A stretch of DNA of 64,000 nt from Salvelinus alpinus (Eukaryota > Chordata > Actinopteri > Salmoniformes > Salmonidae): the NCBI RefSeq assembly GCF_045679555.1, contig NC_092091.1:74711580-74775579 (forward strand), in the 5' to 3' direction. Numbering within the stretch: position 1 is the first letter of the stretch; each line of letters opens with the position of its first letter. This document shows positions 10,165-22,343 of this stretch, piece by piece. The notes beneath the pieces were generated by a model. The model was not told the origin of the DNA. It did no database searches and saw only the letters and a list, made by a program, of their open reading frames with translations. The position numbers were made by a program, and so were the translations under genes.

Positions 10165-13161
10165 CTACATGCATGTGCAGGCATCCTTTTTCTCCTCTTC
10201 ACGTCTTTTTCTCTCTTCCTCCTCGCGTCTTTCTCTCTCCTCACATCTTTTTCTCTCCTCCTCCTCACGTCTTTTTCTCTCCTCCTCCTCACGTCTTTTT
10301 CTCTCCTCCTCACGTCTTTTTCTCTCCTCCTCGCGTCTTTTTCTCTCCTCCTCGCGTCTTTTTCTCTCCTCCTCGCGTCTTTTTCTCTCCTCCTCGCGTC
10401 TTTTTCTCTCCTCCTCGCGTCTTTTTCTCTCCTCCTTCCATCTTTCTCTCTCCACATGTCTATAGCTCCACAGCTCCCCAAATATTATTTCCATCATCTC
10501 CTCACGTCTTTTTCTCTCCTCCTCGCGTCTTTTTCTCTCCTCCTCATGTCTTTTTCTCTCCTCCTCATGTCTTTTTCTCTCCTCCTCGCGTCTTGCTCTA
10601 CTCATAAATATATAGCTCCACAGCTCAAAGGAGTTTACCCTCTCCGCACATCTTTCTCTCCTCTCCTCATGTCTTTCTCTCCATTCCTCACGTCTTTCTC
10701 TCCATTCCTCACGTCTTTCTCTCTCCTCCACACATCTTTCTCTCTCCACATGTCTATAGATCCACAGCTCCCCAAATACTATTTTCCTCATCTCCTCAGG
10801 TATTTCTCTCACCTCCTCACGTCTTTTTCTCTCCTCCTCGCGTCTTTTTCTCTCCTCCTCACGTCTTTTTCTCTCCTCCTCACGTCTTTTTCTCTCCTCC
10901 TCACGTCTTTTTCTCTCCTCCTCACGACTTTCTCTCTCCACCTCACGACTTTCTCTCTCCTCCTCACGACTTTTTCGCTCCCTATGACTACAGCGCCACC
11001 GAACCTCAAATATTTCTCTCTCCTCCTCACGTCTTTCTCTCTCCTCTTCACGTCTTTCTCTCTCCTCCTCACGTCTTTCTCTCTCATCCTCACGTCTTTC
11101 TCTCCCCTCACGTCTTTCGCTCTCCTCCACGCGTCTTTCGCTCTCCTCCACGCGTCTTTCGCTCTCCTCCACGCGTCTTTCGCTCTCCTCCACGCGTCTT
11201 TCGCTCTCCTCCTCACGTCTTTCTCTCTCCTCTTCACGTCTTTTGCTCTCCTCCACACGTCTTTCGCTCTCCTCCACGCGTCTTTCGCTCTCCTCATCTC
11301 TTCTTCTATACACATATCTATAGCTCAACATACACTCAAATATTTCCATCTCCTCATATCTTTCTCTCTCCTCCTCACGTCTTTCTCTCGCCTCCTCACG
11401 TCTTTCTCTCGCCTCCTCACGTCTTTCTCTCTCCTCCTCACGTCTTTCTCTCTCCTCACGTCTTTTTCTCTCCTCCTCACGTCTTTTTCTCTCCTCCTCA
11501 CATCTTTCTCTCTGCTCAAGTCTTTTTCTCTCCTCCTCACGTCTTTTTCTCTCCTCCTCACGTCTTTTTCTCTCCTCCTTCCATCTTTCTCTCTCCTCCT
11601 CACATCTCTCTCTCTGCTCACGTCTTTTTCTCCTCTCCTCGCATCTTTCGCTGTCCTCCACCCATCTTTTTCTCTCCTCCTCACTTCTGTTTCTTACCAC
11701 ATATCTACAGCTCCACAGCTCCTCAAATATTTCCATCTCCTCAAGTCTTTTTATCTCCTCCTCAAGTCTTTCTCTCTCCTCCTCAAGTCCTTCTCGCTCC
11801 TCCTCAAGTCCTTCTCGCTCCTCCTCATGCCTGTTTCTCCACAGAGGTCCATAGATCCTCAGCATCTTAAACATTATTTCAATTTCCTTATATTCTTGTC
11901 TCTCCTCCTCAAGTCTTTTTATTTCCTCCACTCGTTTTACTTCATAATCCATAATGTCCTCCATTACTGATAGATATGTAAAACCGTCGGTTAAGAGAAG
12001 TATTCCCCGGTGCAATTCTTTCTCGACAATCCAAAAGCTCAGCCCCGTCTTCATTGAGATGTACAATACCAGCTCTGTTTTAAAGCAAAGAGACATTATT
12101 TTATTGTAGCGTTATTGACACTTCATCCAGCTGTTTTTGATGGGACACTGATCATTTGTCAGTAGGACTAGAGTGTATTTTCCTGTATTTTCCTAATTTT
12201 TCATATCATAAAGGTATTTATTTCATATTTTTATGTAACCGTGCAGGCAAGTCAGACGATTTGATTAATAGGATCACCATTCTAAGTTGTTATTGACCAG
12301 CAAGTTAAATCTAAATCTAAATCAGACAGAGCACTAACTTACCACTTTTCTTTGCTCCGGGTGACCAAAAGTAATATGATCTGTTATGTACCACAGTCTG
12401 CATTCTGTTGATCTTCTCAAACAGTTCTGTCACCTGGCTTGGAGGACCAGACTCATTGTTGAACACATGGTATCTCTGACCATATCTCTGAACAACTTGC
12501 CCAAGTGGTTCACCTGCATTTTGGATATAGTCTTCTATCGATGTACGTTTCAACATGTCTCCATGTGTGAAGAGTATCATGGTGAACTCTCTCACCTCCT
12601 CACCAAATATGTCCTCCATCTTTTGTACAGCTGCATTCTGTTCCTCTGTGAACCTGCCCAGCTGGATCACCAGCAGGAAGATATTGATGATTTTGTATGT
12701 TTCCTTCTTTAAGGATAGAAACAGTTTGTAACTGGACACCTCAGCACAGTCTAGTCCAGGAGTGTCCACAAGAGCTATCTCCCTCCCACAAACAACTTCT
12801 CTCTCCCTCTCACAAGTCTTTGTCACAGTTGAGAAACTACATGATGATTCAAACTCCTCCCTGCTGAGGATGGTGTTTCCTGAAGCACTCTTCCCACATC
12901 CAACTTTCCCCACAAGTACAATCTCTATAAGAAAAGTAGGATCTAAAACACAAACAGTGCATGTAGATTATACATAGTCACCTCAAACATTTACTAAAAT
13001 AAACTGACAGAAATATATATTTTGCTAGAAAAGACAGATGGTTTATTTAACACTAATGGTTAAGATGAAGAAGAGAGAACAAAGAAATTACTTTGGAATT
13101 TTGTTCTCAATGTCTGATAATTGTGACTAGTTGTCTTACCAGATAAGGGAGCCTGTGCCAT
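10165..13161 (-). CDS. GIMAP-family GTPase with giant heptad-repeat tail (3 coding exons)
   Basis: AIG1/GIMAP guanine nucleotide-binding protein; family members act on intracellular membranes in lymphoid and innate cells. Model on the minus strand: exon 13161-13140 (ATG, MAQAPLS, phase 1; its non-coding start follows an acceptor at about 13210), exon 12942-12343, and exon 12074-10165 ending in a stop. Donors GTAAG and acceptors TTTAG and ACAG are present and all phases agree, giving 843 residues. The GTPase exon shows G1 GKVGCGKS, Thr in TVTKTC (G2), DTPGLD (G3), the GIMAP box LLVIQLGRFTEEQ and FTHGD (G4). The last exon gives about 80 unique residues, then a highly charged repeat tail. Typical GIMAPs are about 300 residues, so the tail is exceptional. 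GIMAP8-like or trichohyalin-like names are possible; the exact orthologue is unknown. Confidence 0.82.
10190..11840 (-). repeat. 21-bp coding minisatellite encoding EEERKRR heptads
   Basis: The plus strand shows CCTCACGTCTTTTTCTCTCC-type units of 21 bp. Read on the minus strand each gives the heptad EEERKRR (variants EEERERR, EESERRV, EEEREGL). Runs of heptads are broken by about seven copies of a different segment, best seen as FGELWSYRHVERER (others: FEELWSCRYVVRNR, FECMLSYRYVYRRR, FELWSYIFMSRAR). This makes a two-level repeat inside one exon. Because the unit is a multiple of three and lacks stops, several other frames are also open, including a 651-codon plus-strand frame. Confidence 0.9.
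12343..12942 (-). CDS. AIG1/GIMAP GTPase domain exon of the 10165-13161 gene
   Basis: This 600-bp exon enters and leaves in phase 1. It begins after a TGTGTTTTAG acceptor, encodes DPTFLIEIVLVGKVGCGKS... and ends AKKS before GTAAGT. All nucleotide-binding motifs are present. A codon split across the intron (g + ag) leads into the tail exon at 12074. Confidence 0.85.
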
Positions 13162-13209
13162 ATCATCTCTCTCTGCACATCACCAGGGACACCATGTTAC
13201 AAAAAGTCA

Positions 13210-13397
13210 CTGCAACAAAGTAAGCAGGTGCAAAATTGGGATTCAACTACATTTGTATTTTGAATTTATGCATGAGCCGTGCTTTAAATGTTTGACCTCT
13301 AGGCTCCTTACCAACGTAATAATGTTTTAAATGCAGTAGATTTACTCCCAGTAGTAGGCTAAACCAAATATTGTTCTTGCTGTTTAAAAAAAATATT
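13210..13397. other. Short spacer upstream of the minus-strand GIMAP
   Basis: Contains the acceptor TTTGTTGCAG (minus strand) for the first coding exon. The same acceptor and 5' UTR occur at about 38952 in the paralogue. No other feature was seen. Confidence 0.45.
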
Positions 13398-13399
13398 TA

Positions 13400-15583
13400 C
13401 ACTACAGTTCAAAAGTTTGGGGTCACTTAGAAATGTCCTTGTTTTTTTAAAAGAAAAGCACATTTTTGTCCATTAAAATAAAATCTAATATGATCAGAAA
13501 TACAGTGTAGACATTGTTAATGTTGTAAATGACTGTTGTAGCTGGAAACGGCAGATTTTTTACGGAATATCTACATAGGCGTGCAGAGGCCCATTATCAG
13601 CAACCATCACTCCTGTGTCCCAATGGCACGCTGTGTTAGCCTTTTAAAATGATAAACGTGGATTAGCTAACTGATCATTAGAAAACCCTTTTGCAATTAT
13701 GTTAGCACAGCTGAAAACTGTTGTCCTGATTAAAGACGCAATAAAACTGGCCTTCTTTAGACTAGTTGAGTTTCTGGAGCATCAGCATTTGTGGGTTCGA
13801 TTACAGGCTCAAAATGGCCAGAAACAAAGACCTTTCTTCTGAAACTCGTCAGTCTATTCTTGTGCTGAGAAATGAAGGCAATTCCATGCGAGAAATTGCC
13901 AAGAAACTGAAGATCTCGTACAATGCTGTGTACTACTCTCTTCAAAGAACAGCACAAACTGGCTCTAACCAGAATAGAAAGAGGAGTGGGAGGCCCCGGT
14001 GCACAACTGAGCAAAAGGACAAGTACTTTAGAGTGTCTCGTTTGAGAAACAGAAGCCTCACAATTCCTCAACTGGCAACTTCATTATGTTAGATTCTGGG
14101 TTAAACTGGGAACATTGTTACACTCAGAAGGATAGTATCTAACAGTGAAAGAGACTGGTTTTTACATCAGAAGTTAATAGATGGCTTTGGAATGTGTAGG
14201 GGAGACGGGTGGAGACCTTAGAACCTAACAATGTCACTGAGGGAGAGAGGGTAATGTATAACGTTTACATTATATCAGGATATGCTATGGTTAGCCATCA
14301 GGGATCCTATGGGTGGGATCCTCTGGGAGGAAAAGAGACAAAGTCTGGTATCAATCATCCTGACAGCCTTGAGTTGGGGAGGAGTGAGCACTGGGGTAGA
14401 GGTCAGGTCAGATGAAGTGAGGAAGAACAGATCTCACTAAGGTTCTGTCTAGCAACAGAGATGCATTGGCTGTTCAGATGTGGTGGAGGAGAATCAGCCT
14501 AGGAGAAAGGGTTAAATATCAGTGCTTGTGTGAAATGTCGTTTGTGTGAATGCAGCTGTATGGACCCTTTGGGAAGAATTAAACTTGGTCAAGCTTCTCT
14601 AGTGTCCATTGCTATTTACTCTGAAAATAACAACCTAACAATTAAATAGTACCCTCAAAACACCAGTCTTAACGTCAACAGTGAAGAGGCAACTCCGGGA
14701 TGCTAGCCTTCTTGGCAGAGTTCCTCAGTCCAGTGTCTGTGTTCTTTTGCCCATCTTAATAATTTATTTTTTGGGGCCAGTCTGAAATATGGCTTATTCT
14801 TGGCAACTCTGCCTAGAAGGCCAGCATCCCGGAGTTGCACCTCCACTGTTGACGTTGAGACAGTTATTTTGCGGGTACTATTTAATGAAGTTGCCAGTTG
14901 AGGACTTGTGAGGCATCTGTTTCTCAAACTAGATACTCTAATGTACTTGTCCTCTTGCTCAGTTGTGCACCGGGGCCTCCCACTACTCTTTATATTCTGG
15001 TTAGAGACAGTTTACGCTGTTCTGTGAAGGGAGTAGTACACAATGTTGTACGAGATCTTCAGTTGTACGAGATCTTCAGTTTCTTGGCAATTTCTCGCAT
15101 GGAATAGCCTTCATTTCTCAGAATAAGAACAGACTGACCAGTTTCAGAAGAAAGTCTTTGTTTCTGGCCCTTTTCAGCCTGTAGTCAAACCCACGAATGC
15201 TGATGGTCCAGATACTCAATTAGTCTAAAGAAGGACAATTGTATTGCTTCTTTAATCAGGACAACCATCTTCAGCTGTGCTAACAATTTCAAAAGGGTTT
15301 TCTAATGATAAATTAGCCTTTAAAAATGATAAACCTGGATTAGCTAACACAGCGTGCCATTGGAACACAGGAGTGATGGTTGCTGATAATGGGCCTCTGC
15401 ACGCCTATGTAGATATTCCGTAAAAAATCTGCCGTTTCCAGCTACAATAGTCATTTACAACATTAACAATGTCTACACTGTATTTCTGATCAATTTGATG
15501 TTATTTTAAATGGACAAAAAAAATTGTTTTACTTTCAAAAACAAGGACATTTCTAAATGACCTCAAACATTTGAACTGTAGTG
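13400..15583. mobile_element. Fold-back Tc1-like element with long inverted arms
   Basis: Terminal repeats start CACTACAGTTCAAAAGTTTG and end with the complement (TTTGAACTGTAGTG), flanked by TA. Both arms contain the 5' part of the same Tc1 transposase: on the plus strand MARNKDLSSETRQSILVLRN from 13814, and on the minus strand the same protein from about 15180 down to 14703. The element is therefore a large palindrome with transposase N-terminal halves facing each other. Neither copy has a complete catalytic domain. A solo LTR interrupts the left arm. Confidence 0.85.
14087..14640. mobile_element. Solo LTR of an LTR retrotransposon
   Basis: A 554-bp insertion begins TGTTAG and ends CTAACA. 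It is flanked by a direct 4-bp duplication ATTA (14083-14086 and 14641-14644). Removing it restores the continuous Tc1 sequence CTTCATTAAATAG. The TG...CA ends and short target duplication are those of an LTR; no internal region is present. The superfamily is unknown. Confidence 0.72.
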
Positions 15584-17289
15584 TATGTTTAGACAATAAA
15601 TAAGCAAAACAACTTCTATTTTGAAGTGTAACATTTCTTGTAATTGAAACACCTTGTCCTTAAAGTGACAACCAGCAGTTGAAACAATAAAGTGTCCTCC
15701 CAGCCCGTTTCTGTAAAAAACTGAGGGATGGGACTGGAAAAATGTGACCGCTCTCAAATTCATAGACAGAGCAATGGATGCAAGGATTGACCATCCATTC
15801 ATGATAAAAAAATTATATTGTTTTGGCAATGTTGAGGCTATTTGTTTAAATTTCCTTTGTTTACAAATATTGGAGTAAAACAAGCTTCTATTTTGGGTTC
15901 TGATGATGTCTGACAGTTGAACAAAGCTCATGAGGCATTTACAAGTTATATTCTTCAAGAATCAGTGGGTACATTTCAATCATGTATAACTCCAAAAAGG
16001 ATGTAGCAACTACAGATTGCCCCTTTAAGCTGAACAAATAATTGAAATGTAGCTTGTGGCTAGCCTAAGTGGCTATTGGGCTTACCTTGAAGTTGTTGGT
16101 AATGTTGGGTGACTTTGTCCTCTTGAAAATGTCCATACTTATAGGTTACAATGATAACACGTCATGTACAATTGTCTGAAATGACAAGCATTTAGAATTA
16201 AAACATGTAAATGTAAAGTTATTAGGTACAAGAAACACCAGGGAGATACAATTACCTTCATCAACCTTTGGTACAATGAGAACACTAAACTCAGTGGACT
16301 GAGCCCTTGTTACATATTAGCTGTTTGCTTAACAACTACACAAGGCAATTTGCAACTGTAAGCAACTTCATATAGCCACCCAGAAAAAAGGCAGACATCC
16401 AGACTTCAGGTTGAATTGTTTTTTAGCTACAGTAAAATATATCAAACAGTGATGACAGGCATTGACAGGACGGTCACATACACAAGTTCACAGGTTAGGT
16501 AGGACATGATATATCTTTTAGATAGGAACTACAGTAACGATACATGCCCTCAATGTGAAGTTACATCAATCCATAAATACAGAGCACAGGTACAACCCTT
16601 TTCATATAAACCTTTTAAGGTAACGTTATTAAGAAAAAGCATTGAATTACCAATAACTTGCTAGCAACAGCTAGTGTGACATTAAAGCGCACTGAATGAC
16701 GGTGCTAGTTAGCGTGTACTTATCATGGCAAGTAAGCAAACACTTGATTAACTTGTCGAAATAGGCTTTAAATACATTAACGGCAACAAAAAATATATAC
16801 ATAGTCACATTCGATAATGACTTTGGGATATATGAACCGGTTTTCAAAAGACTATTGTGTTATAGTTTTAAACAGTTTTTATCTAAAGAGGAAATAGACA
16901 CAAACCTGCTCTCAGAATATCTCTCTCAGACTGAAGAGCAGGCAGACCAACTTTCCAAATAGGGGAGAAGCACTCAAAACCCAATAGTTGTTCTTTCAAG
17001 GAAAATAATGCAAAAAAGGTCAGTCTGAAGACCTCTTGTATTGCCAACCGTCCTACAATGGCAGTAAAGATGTTTTATGAATTCTACGACACATAATGAA
17101 AGGAAACGTATCACACCCTTTAGTGAAGTGAATGGTTTCACCCACTACTCTGCCGGAGAACGACTGTGTTCTATGATATTACATTGCTCGCAGCGCGAGT
17201 GGGGTTGATGCGAACTCTACTTTTTCACAAGGCCAAGGATCCTAACAAAACATGAATTCGTTGCATTCTCATGAACTACACTGACTGCG
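15584..17289. other. Intergenic/5' region between divergent GIMAP genes
   Basis: No repeat of a known family was recognised. A minus-strand segment 16145-16086 ends TTCAAG before GTAAGC and could be a 5' non-coding exon of the minus-strand GIMAP, but this is not proven. The interval must hold the promoter of the plus-strand GIMAP, whose first coding exon begins at 17290. Confidence 0.4.
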
Positions 17290-18904
17290 ATGGCGACTTC
17301 ACAATGGGGAAAACATGACTGTAAGTACTCATGTGATTGTTGATTAAGTTAGGCGTATTGTCTATTCTGACTGAGTGTTGTGCATTCCTTATACCAGAAT
17401 GGGTGAATTACCTAAAATTGGACCTCTTCATCCCCATGGCCACACCTTGATTCAGAAAATACGCCATTTTATTTATGAAAAGTGTATCTTTCAAACTCTG
17501 TGCTACTTATGTTTGTGATCTACTTCATATCTTACTTTGGGAATCCACACATGGAAAAACGATGTTTATACATGTTTCAAGATAACTAACCTATGATAAT
17601 GCATGAACTCCACTGCTGCTCTGTAGACTACTGCAACCACTTTACATTTGTAAAGGGTCAATTAGTGTACACTGACTAAGTTTAATAGGATTCATTGAGG
17701 AAATCAGTCAACCTATCTGAAATGGAACTGTGTTTTTTAAAATGATATATTTAGGGATATTTGAATACATAATTGTTATTCTATTACAGCAAGTTCAGGG
17801 GGACAACAAGAGAGAAAAAGAAACAGCATGTCCCTCCCTATGGAATGTAAGCTTAACACACACACACTGCTATACAATGATTGTACAATATGTTGTGGAG
17901 CAGAGTACATTAACAATAGTGTGTACCTTTAGACAGACACACTGTGACAGTTTTAACTTTTTTTTATTTGGGGCTTGAACTGAAGTTATACTTTTGTGTT
18001 GTTTTTAGTTTCTGAGCTGAGGATTGTCATAGTGGGGAAGACAGGAGCAGGGAAGAGTGCATCAGGAAACACCATACTGGGAAGAACAGAGTTTGAAGTA
18101 AATTGTGCTGCCCAGTCGGTGACCAAACAATGTGGTAGGAGCAGTGAGATGGGCATCACAGTCATCGACACCCCGGGTCTGTTTGACACTCTACTCTCAG
18201 AGTCTTCAGTGAGGACCCAACTAGTGGAGTGCATCGCCCTCTCCTCTCCTGGACCACATGTCTTCCTGCTTGTTGTCCAAATTGGTCGTTTTACAGAAGA
18301 AGAGCAGAACGCTGTTAAGAGGATCAAGGACATCTTTGGAGAGGCAGCAGTGAGACACACCATGGTCCTGTTCACCTGTGGAGATAAATTAAAAAAGAAA
18401 AGCATTGAGGAGTTTATCCAAGAGGCTGGTGCAAGACTAAAGCAGCTCATTGAGACATGTGGAAACCGATACCACGTCTTCAACAATGAGAACACAGATG
18501 ACCGTGAGCAAGTAAAGCAGCTGATGAACAAAGTAACAGCCATGGTGAAAGAGAATAAAGGGAGCTGTTACACCAACGACATGTACCAACAAGTGGAGAG
18601 AGCCATCCAGAGGAGAGAGAAAGAACTGAAAAGGGGGTATGAAAAAGAGCTGAAAGAGAAGGAAGATCTGGAGTCACAATTAGAGCGAGCAATGAAGGCA
18701 CTGGATCTGAAAGACTCTGATATACAAGAAAAACAGAAAGAGATAGATGACCTGCAGGGACAAGTGAAACGGATTAGAGAGGACAAAGACTTGCTCAAAA
18801 AGAAGAAACAGAGAGTCAGAGAAAAGGCAGAAAAAGACTTTGACAAGAAAAATATTGTTTTTGAATTCGCTAGAAAATCTACTGAACGCTGTACCACACA
18901 ATGA
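17290..18904 (+). CDS. GIMAP-family GTPase, intact, 3 coding exons
   Basis: Model: exon 17290-17320 ([10 protein letters not shown]), exon 17790-17846 (serine/glycine then basic [12 protein letters not shown]), and exon 18009-18904 with the stop. All introns are phase 1 with GTAAG donors and pyrimidine-rich acceptors, giving 327 residues, the normal GIMAP size. The last exon has G1 [23 protein letters not shown] (G3), the box [20 protein letters not shown] (G4 position) and RYHVFNNEN. The final 110 residues form a lysine/glutamate-rich coiled coil. There is no transmembrane segment. It is divergent from the 10165-13161 gene. The exact GIMAP number cannot be assigned. Confidence 0.85.
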
Positions 18905-19699
18905 TGTTGTAAAAGAGCAGAGCCTTTTGGCATGTTGTCATTATGAACGTAACGTTTGACTTCATAACTATCACTCCTTGGTTTGGGCAGCCATGTTAGC
19001 CTTAGGCAGCCATTTTACTGTAAGTGATTATACATGGACTCTGCAAGAACAACAGCAGCCAGAATTTGAGCACTAATGTTGCACATTATTCCAGTTCAAA
19101 CACCTGTATTATCAGCCAGACAAAGACAATGATATGAATAATGATTCTGTTGCTTGCTTTTTGCATAATGCTTGCTTACATAATGCAATATTAATCTCAT
19201 GTTAATGTAAATTGTATGATGAATATATTTTTATAGAATACATTGCATTGTATCTTTTGATAAACCTTCCATTTTGTAGTACAGCATCAATGTCCTTTGT
19301 TTTTACTCTTCATTAGTGTTTGTTGGGTTTGCACAGAAAGGCACTGAGCAGTGTAATAGTAAAGAATAGTGTTGGTGTAAAAATATAACAGTAAAAAAAA
19401 TAATTAAGTTAATTTTAATATTTGTTCATTTTTGGTCAAGAAATGTCACCAACCACGAAAGCAATATTTTTACAACATCAATACAATGTCCATGAAAATG
19501 ATCAGCCATTGTTGACTATACATATTACAATACCTGATGGATATTACAAGTGGTATTTTCAGTGGCCCTTTATTTTAGTGCCATGAAATAATTAGGAAAT
19601 TAATATGAACTATTTGTGCTTAGTCATTCATCCTTCTCCTGATGAGGAATGGTAGCTGTTTGTGCCTATAAAGGAGGAGTGTGTGTGTGTGTGTGTATA
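18905..19699. other. 3' flank of the plus-strand GIMAP; part of module X, copy 3
   Basis: Presumed 3' UTR and spacer, without a clear AATAAA. From about 19540 (TATTTTCAGTGGCCCTTTAT) it matches module X. A (GT)n run at 19678-19695 abuts the next Tc1 element. Confidence 0.45.
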
Positions 19700-19744
19700 T
19701 ACAGTTGATGTCGGAAGTTTACATACACTTCGGCTGGAGTCATT

Positions 19745-21054
19745 GCAGGGCGCCAATTTCAAACAACAAATCTCATAAGTAAAATTCCTCAAACATACAA
19801 GTATTATATAGCATTTTAAAGATAAACTTCTTGTTAATCCAACCACAGTGTCCGATTTTCAAAAAGGCTTTACGGCGAAAGCATACAATGTGATTATGTT
19901 AGGTCAGCGCCTAGTCACAAAAAACATTAGCCATTTTCCAGCCAAAGAGTGGAGTCACAAAAATGAGAAAGAGAGAAAATGAATCACTAACCTTTGATGA
20001 TCTTCATCAGATGGCACGCATAGGACTTCATGTTACACAATACATGTATGTTTTGTTCGATTAAGTTCATATTTATATCCAAAAATCTCAGTTTACTTTG
20101 GCGCGTTATGTTCAGTAATGTTTTACCTCCAAAACATCCTGTGATTTTGCAGAGAGCCACATCAATTTATAGAAATACTCATCATAAACGTTGATGAAAG
20201 ATACACGTGTTATGCATAGTATTAAAGATTAACTTCTCCTTAATACAACCGCTGTGTCAGATTTCAAAAAAGCTTTACGGTGAAAGCACACCATGCGATA
20301 ATCTGAGTACAGCGCTCAGCCACCAAAACAAGCCATACATATACCCGCCATGTTGTGGAGTCAACAAAAGTCTGAAATAGTGTTATAAAAATTCCCTTAC
20401 CTCTTCATCGGAATGCACTCCCAGGAATCCCAGTTCCACAATAAATGTTTGTTTTGTTCGATTATGTCCAAATACCTCCCTTTTTGTTCTCGCGTTAAGT
20501 TCACTAATCCAAATGCACAAAGTGCGGGCACTAAGTCCAGACGAAAAGTCAAAAAATTCCATTAACGTTCAGAGAAACATGTCAAACGATGTATATGATC
20601 AATCTTTAGGATGTTTTAATCATAAATCTTCAATAATATTCCAACCGGACAATTCCGTTTAGAAAGGAAAGGGAACGGAGCTCGTGCTCACGGCCGCGCG
20701 TGATAAACACCTCAGGGCTTTTAGCTGAGCCACTTACTGTGAATGGTCTTATTCTCTCCCCTTTCACAATAGAAGCCTGAAACAACTTTCTAAAGACTGT
20801 TGACGTCTAGTGGAAGTGTCGGGAAGTGCAAACTGACCCCATTTACACTGGATATTGGATAGGCATCACTTGAAAAACTACAAACCTCAGATTTCCCACT
20901 TCCTGGTTGGATTTTTTTCAGGTTTTCGCCTGCCATATGAGATCTGTTATATTCACAGACATCATTTTAACAGTTTTGGAAAGTAGTAGCAGGTTATTTA
21001 GTTCGGGCTCGCTCATCCAAAATTCCAAATGTTGCCCCCTAATCTAGTGAGGCT
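19745..21054. repeat. Salmonid interspersed repeat, family A, copy 2, inserted in Tc1
   Basis: Between GGAGTCATT and the Tc1 continuation TTTTTCAACCACTCCACA there is about 1.3 kb beginning GCAGGGCGCCAATTTCAAAC. It has repeated modules such as ATGTATGTTTTGTTCGATTA and AACTTCTTGTTAATCC / AACTTCTCCTTAATAC. It resembles 1309-3147 and shows no open frame of note. Confidence 0.65.
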
Positions 21055-21379
21055 AACTTGTTTTTCAACCACTCCACACATTTCTTGTTAACCAACTATA
21101 GTTTTGGCAAGTCGGTTAGGACATCTACTTTGTGCATGACAGGTAATTTTTCCAACAATTGTTTACAGATTATTTCACTGTATCACAATTCCTGTTGGTC
21201 TGAAGTTTACATACACTAAGTTGACTGTGCCTTTAAACAGCTTGGAAAATTCCAGAAAAGTATGTCATGGCTTTAGATGTTTCTGATAGGCTAATTGACA
21301 TAATTTGAGTCAATTGGAGGTGTACCTGTGGATGTATTTCAAGGCCTACCTTCAAACTCAGTGCCTCTTTGATTGACAT

Positions 21380-22343
21380 CATGGGAAAATCAAAAGAAAT
21401 CAGCCAAGACCTCAGAAAACAAATTGTAGACCACAAGTCTGGTTCATCCTTGGGAGCAATTTCCAAACGCCTGAAGGTACCACTTTATCTGTACAAACCA
21501 TAGTATGCAAGTAAAAACACCATAGGACCACACAGCAGTCATACCGCTCAGGAAGGAGTCACGTTTTGTCTCCTACAGATGAACGTACTTTGGTGCGAAA
21601 AGTGCCAAAGTCAATCCCAGAACAACAGCAAAGGACCTTGTGAAGATGCTGGAGGAAACAGGTACAAAAGTATCTATATCCACAGTGAAACGAGTCCTAT
21701 ATCGACAACCTGAAAGGCCGCTCAGCAAGGAAGTAGACACTGCTCCAAACCCGCCATTAAAAATCCAGACTACGCTTTGCGACTACATGGGGAAAAAGAT
21801 TGTACTTTTTGGAGAAATGTACTCTGGTCTGATGAAACAAATTACCATCGTTATGTTTGGAGGACAAAGGGGGAGCCTTGCAAGCCGAAGAACACCATCC
21901 CAACCGTGAAGCATGGGAGTGGCAGCATCATGTTGTGGGGGTGCTTTGCTACAGAAGGGACTGGTGCACTTCACAAAATAGATGGCATCATGAGGTTGGG
22001 AAATTATGTGGATATATTGAAGCAACATCTCAAGACATCAGTCAGGAAGTTAAAGCTTGGTCGCAAATGGGTCTTCCATATGGACAATGACGCCAAGCAT
22101 ACTTCCAAAGTTGTGGCAAAATGGCTTAAGGACAACAAATTCAAGGTATTGGAGTGGCCATCACAAAGCCCTGACCTCAATCCTATAGAAAATGTGTGGG
22201 CTGTACTGAATAAGCGTGTGCGAGTAAGTAGGCCTACAAACCTGACTCATTTACACCAGTTCTGTCGAGGAATGGGCCAAAATTCACCCAACTTATTGTG
22301 GGAAGCTTGTGGAAGGCTACCCGAAACGTTTGACCCAAGTTAA
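21380..22343 (+). pseudogene. Tc1 transposase pseudogene
   Basis: N-terminal HTH ([10 protein letters not shown]) followed by frameshifts. The catalytic region 21777-22343 keeps DETN, DND and the NPIEN glutamate. It ends near the normal C terminus (ETFDPS). It is an ordinary decayed transposase without host function. Confidence 0.8.

Noticed and set aside
10015..11970. 651-codon plus-strand open frame rich in SFSLLL
   Set aside because: It is the antisense reading of the 21-bp coding minisatellite of the minus-strand GIMAP; only the minus frame splices in phase to a GTPase exon.
13766..14092. Domesticated Tc1 HTH gene
   Set aside because: It is simply the left arm of a fold-back Tc1, interrupted by an LTR; the same fragment faces it in the right arm.
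16086..16145. Coding exon MDIFKRTKSP... on the minus strand before GTAAGC
   Set aside because: Spliced to the next acceptor at 13209 it meets a stop at once; at most a non-coding 5' exon.
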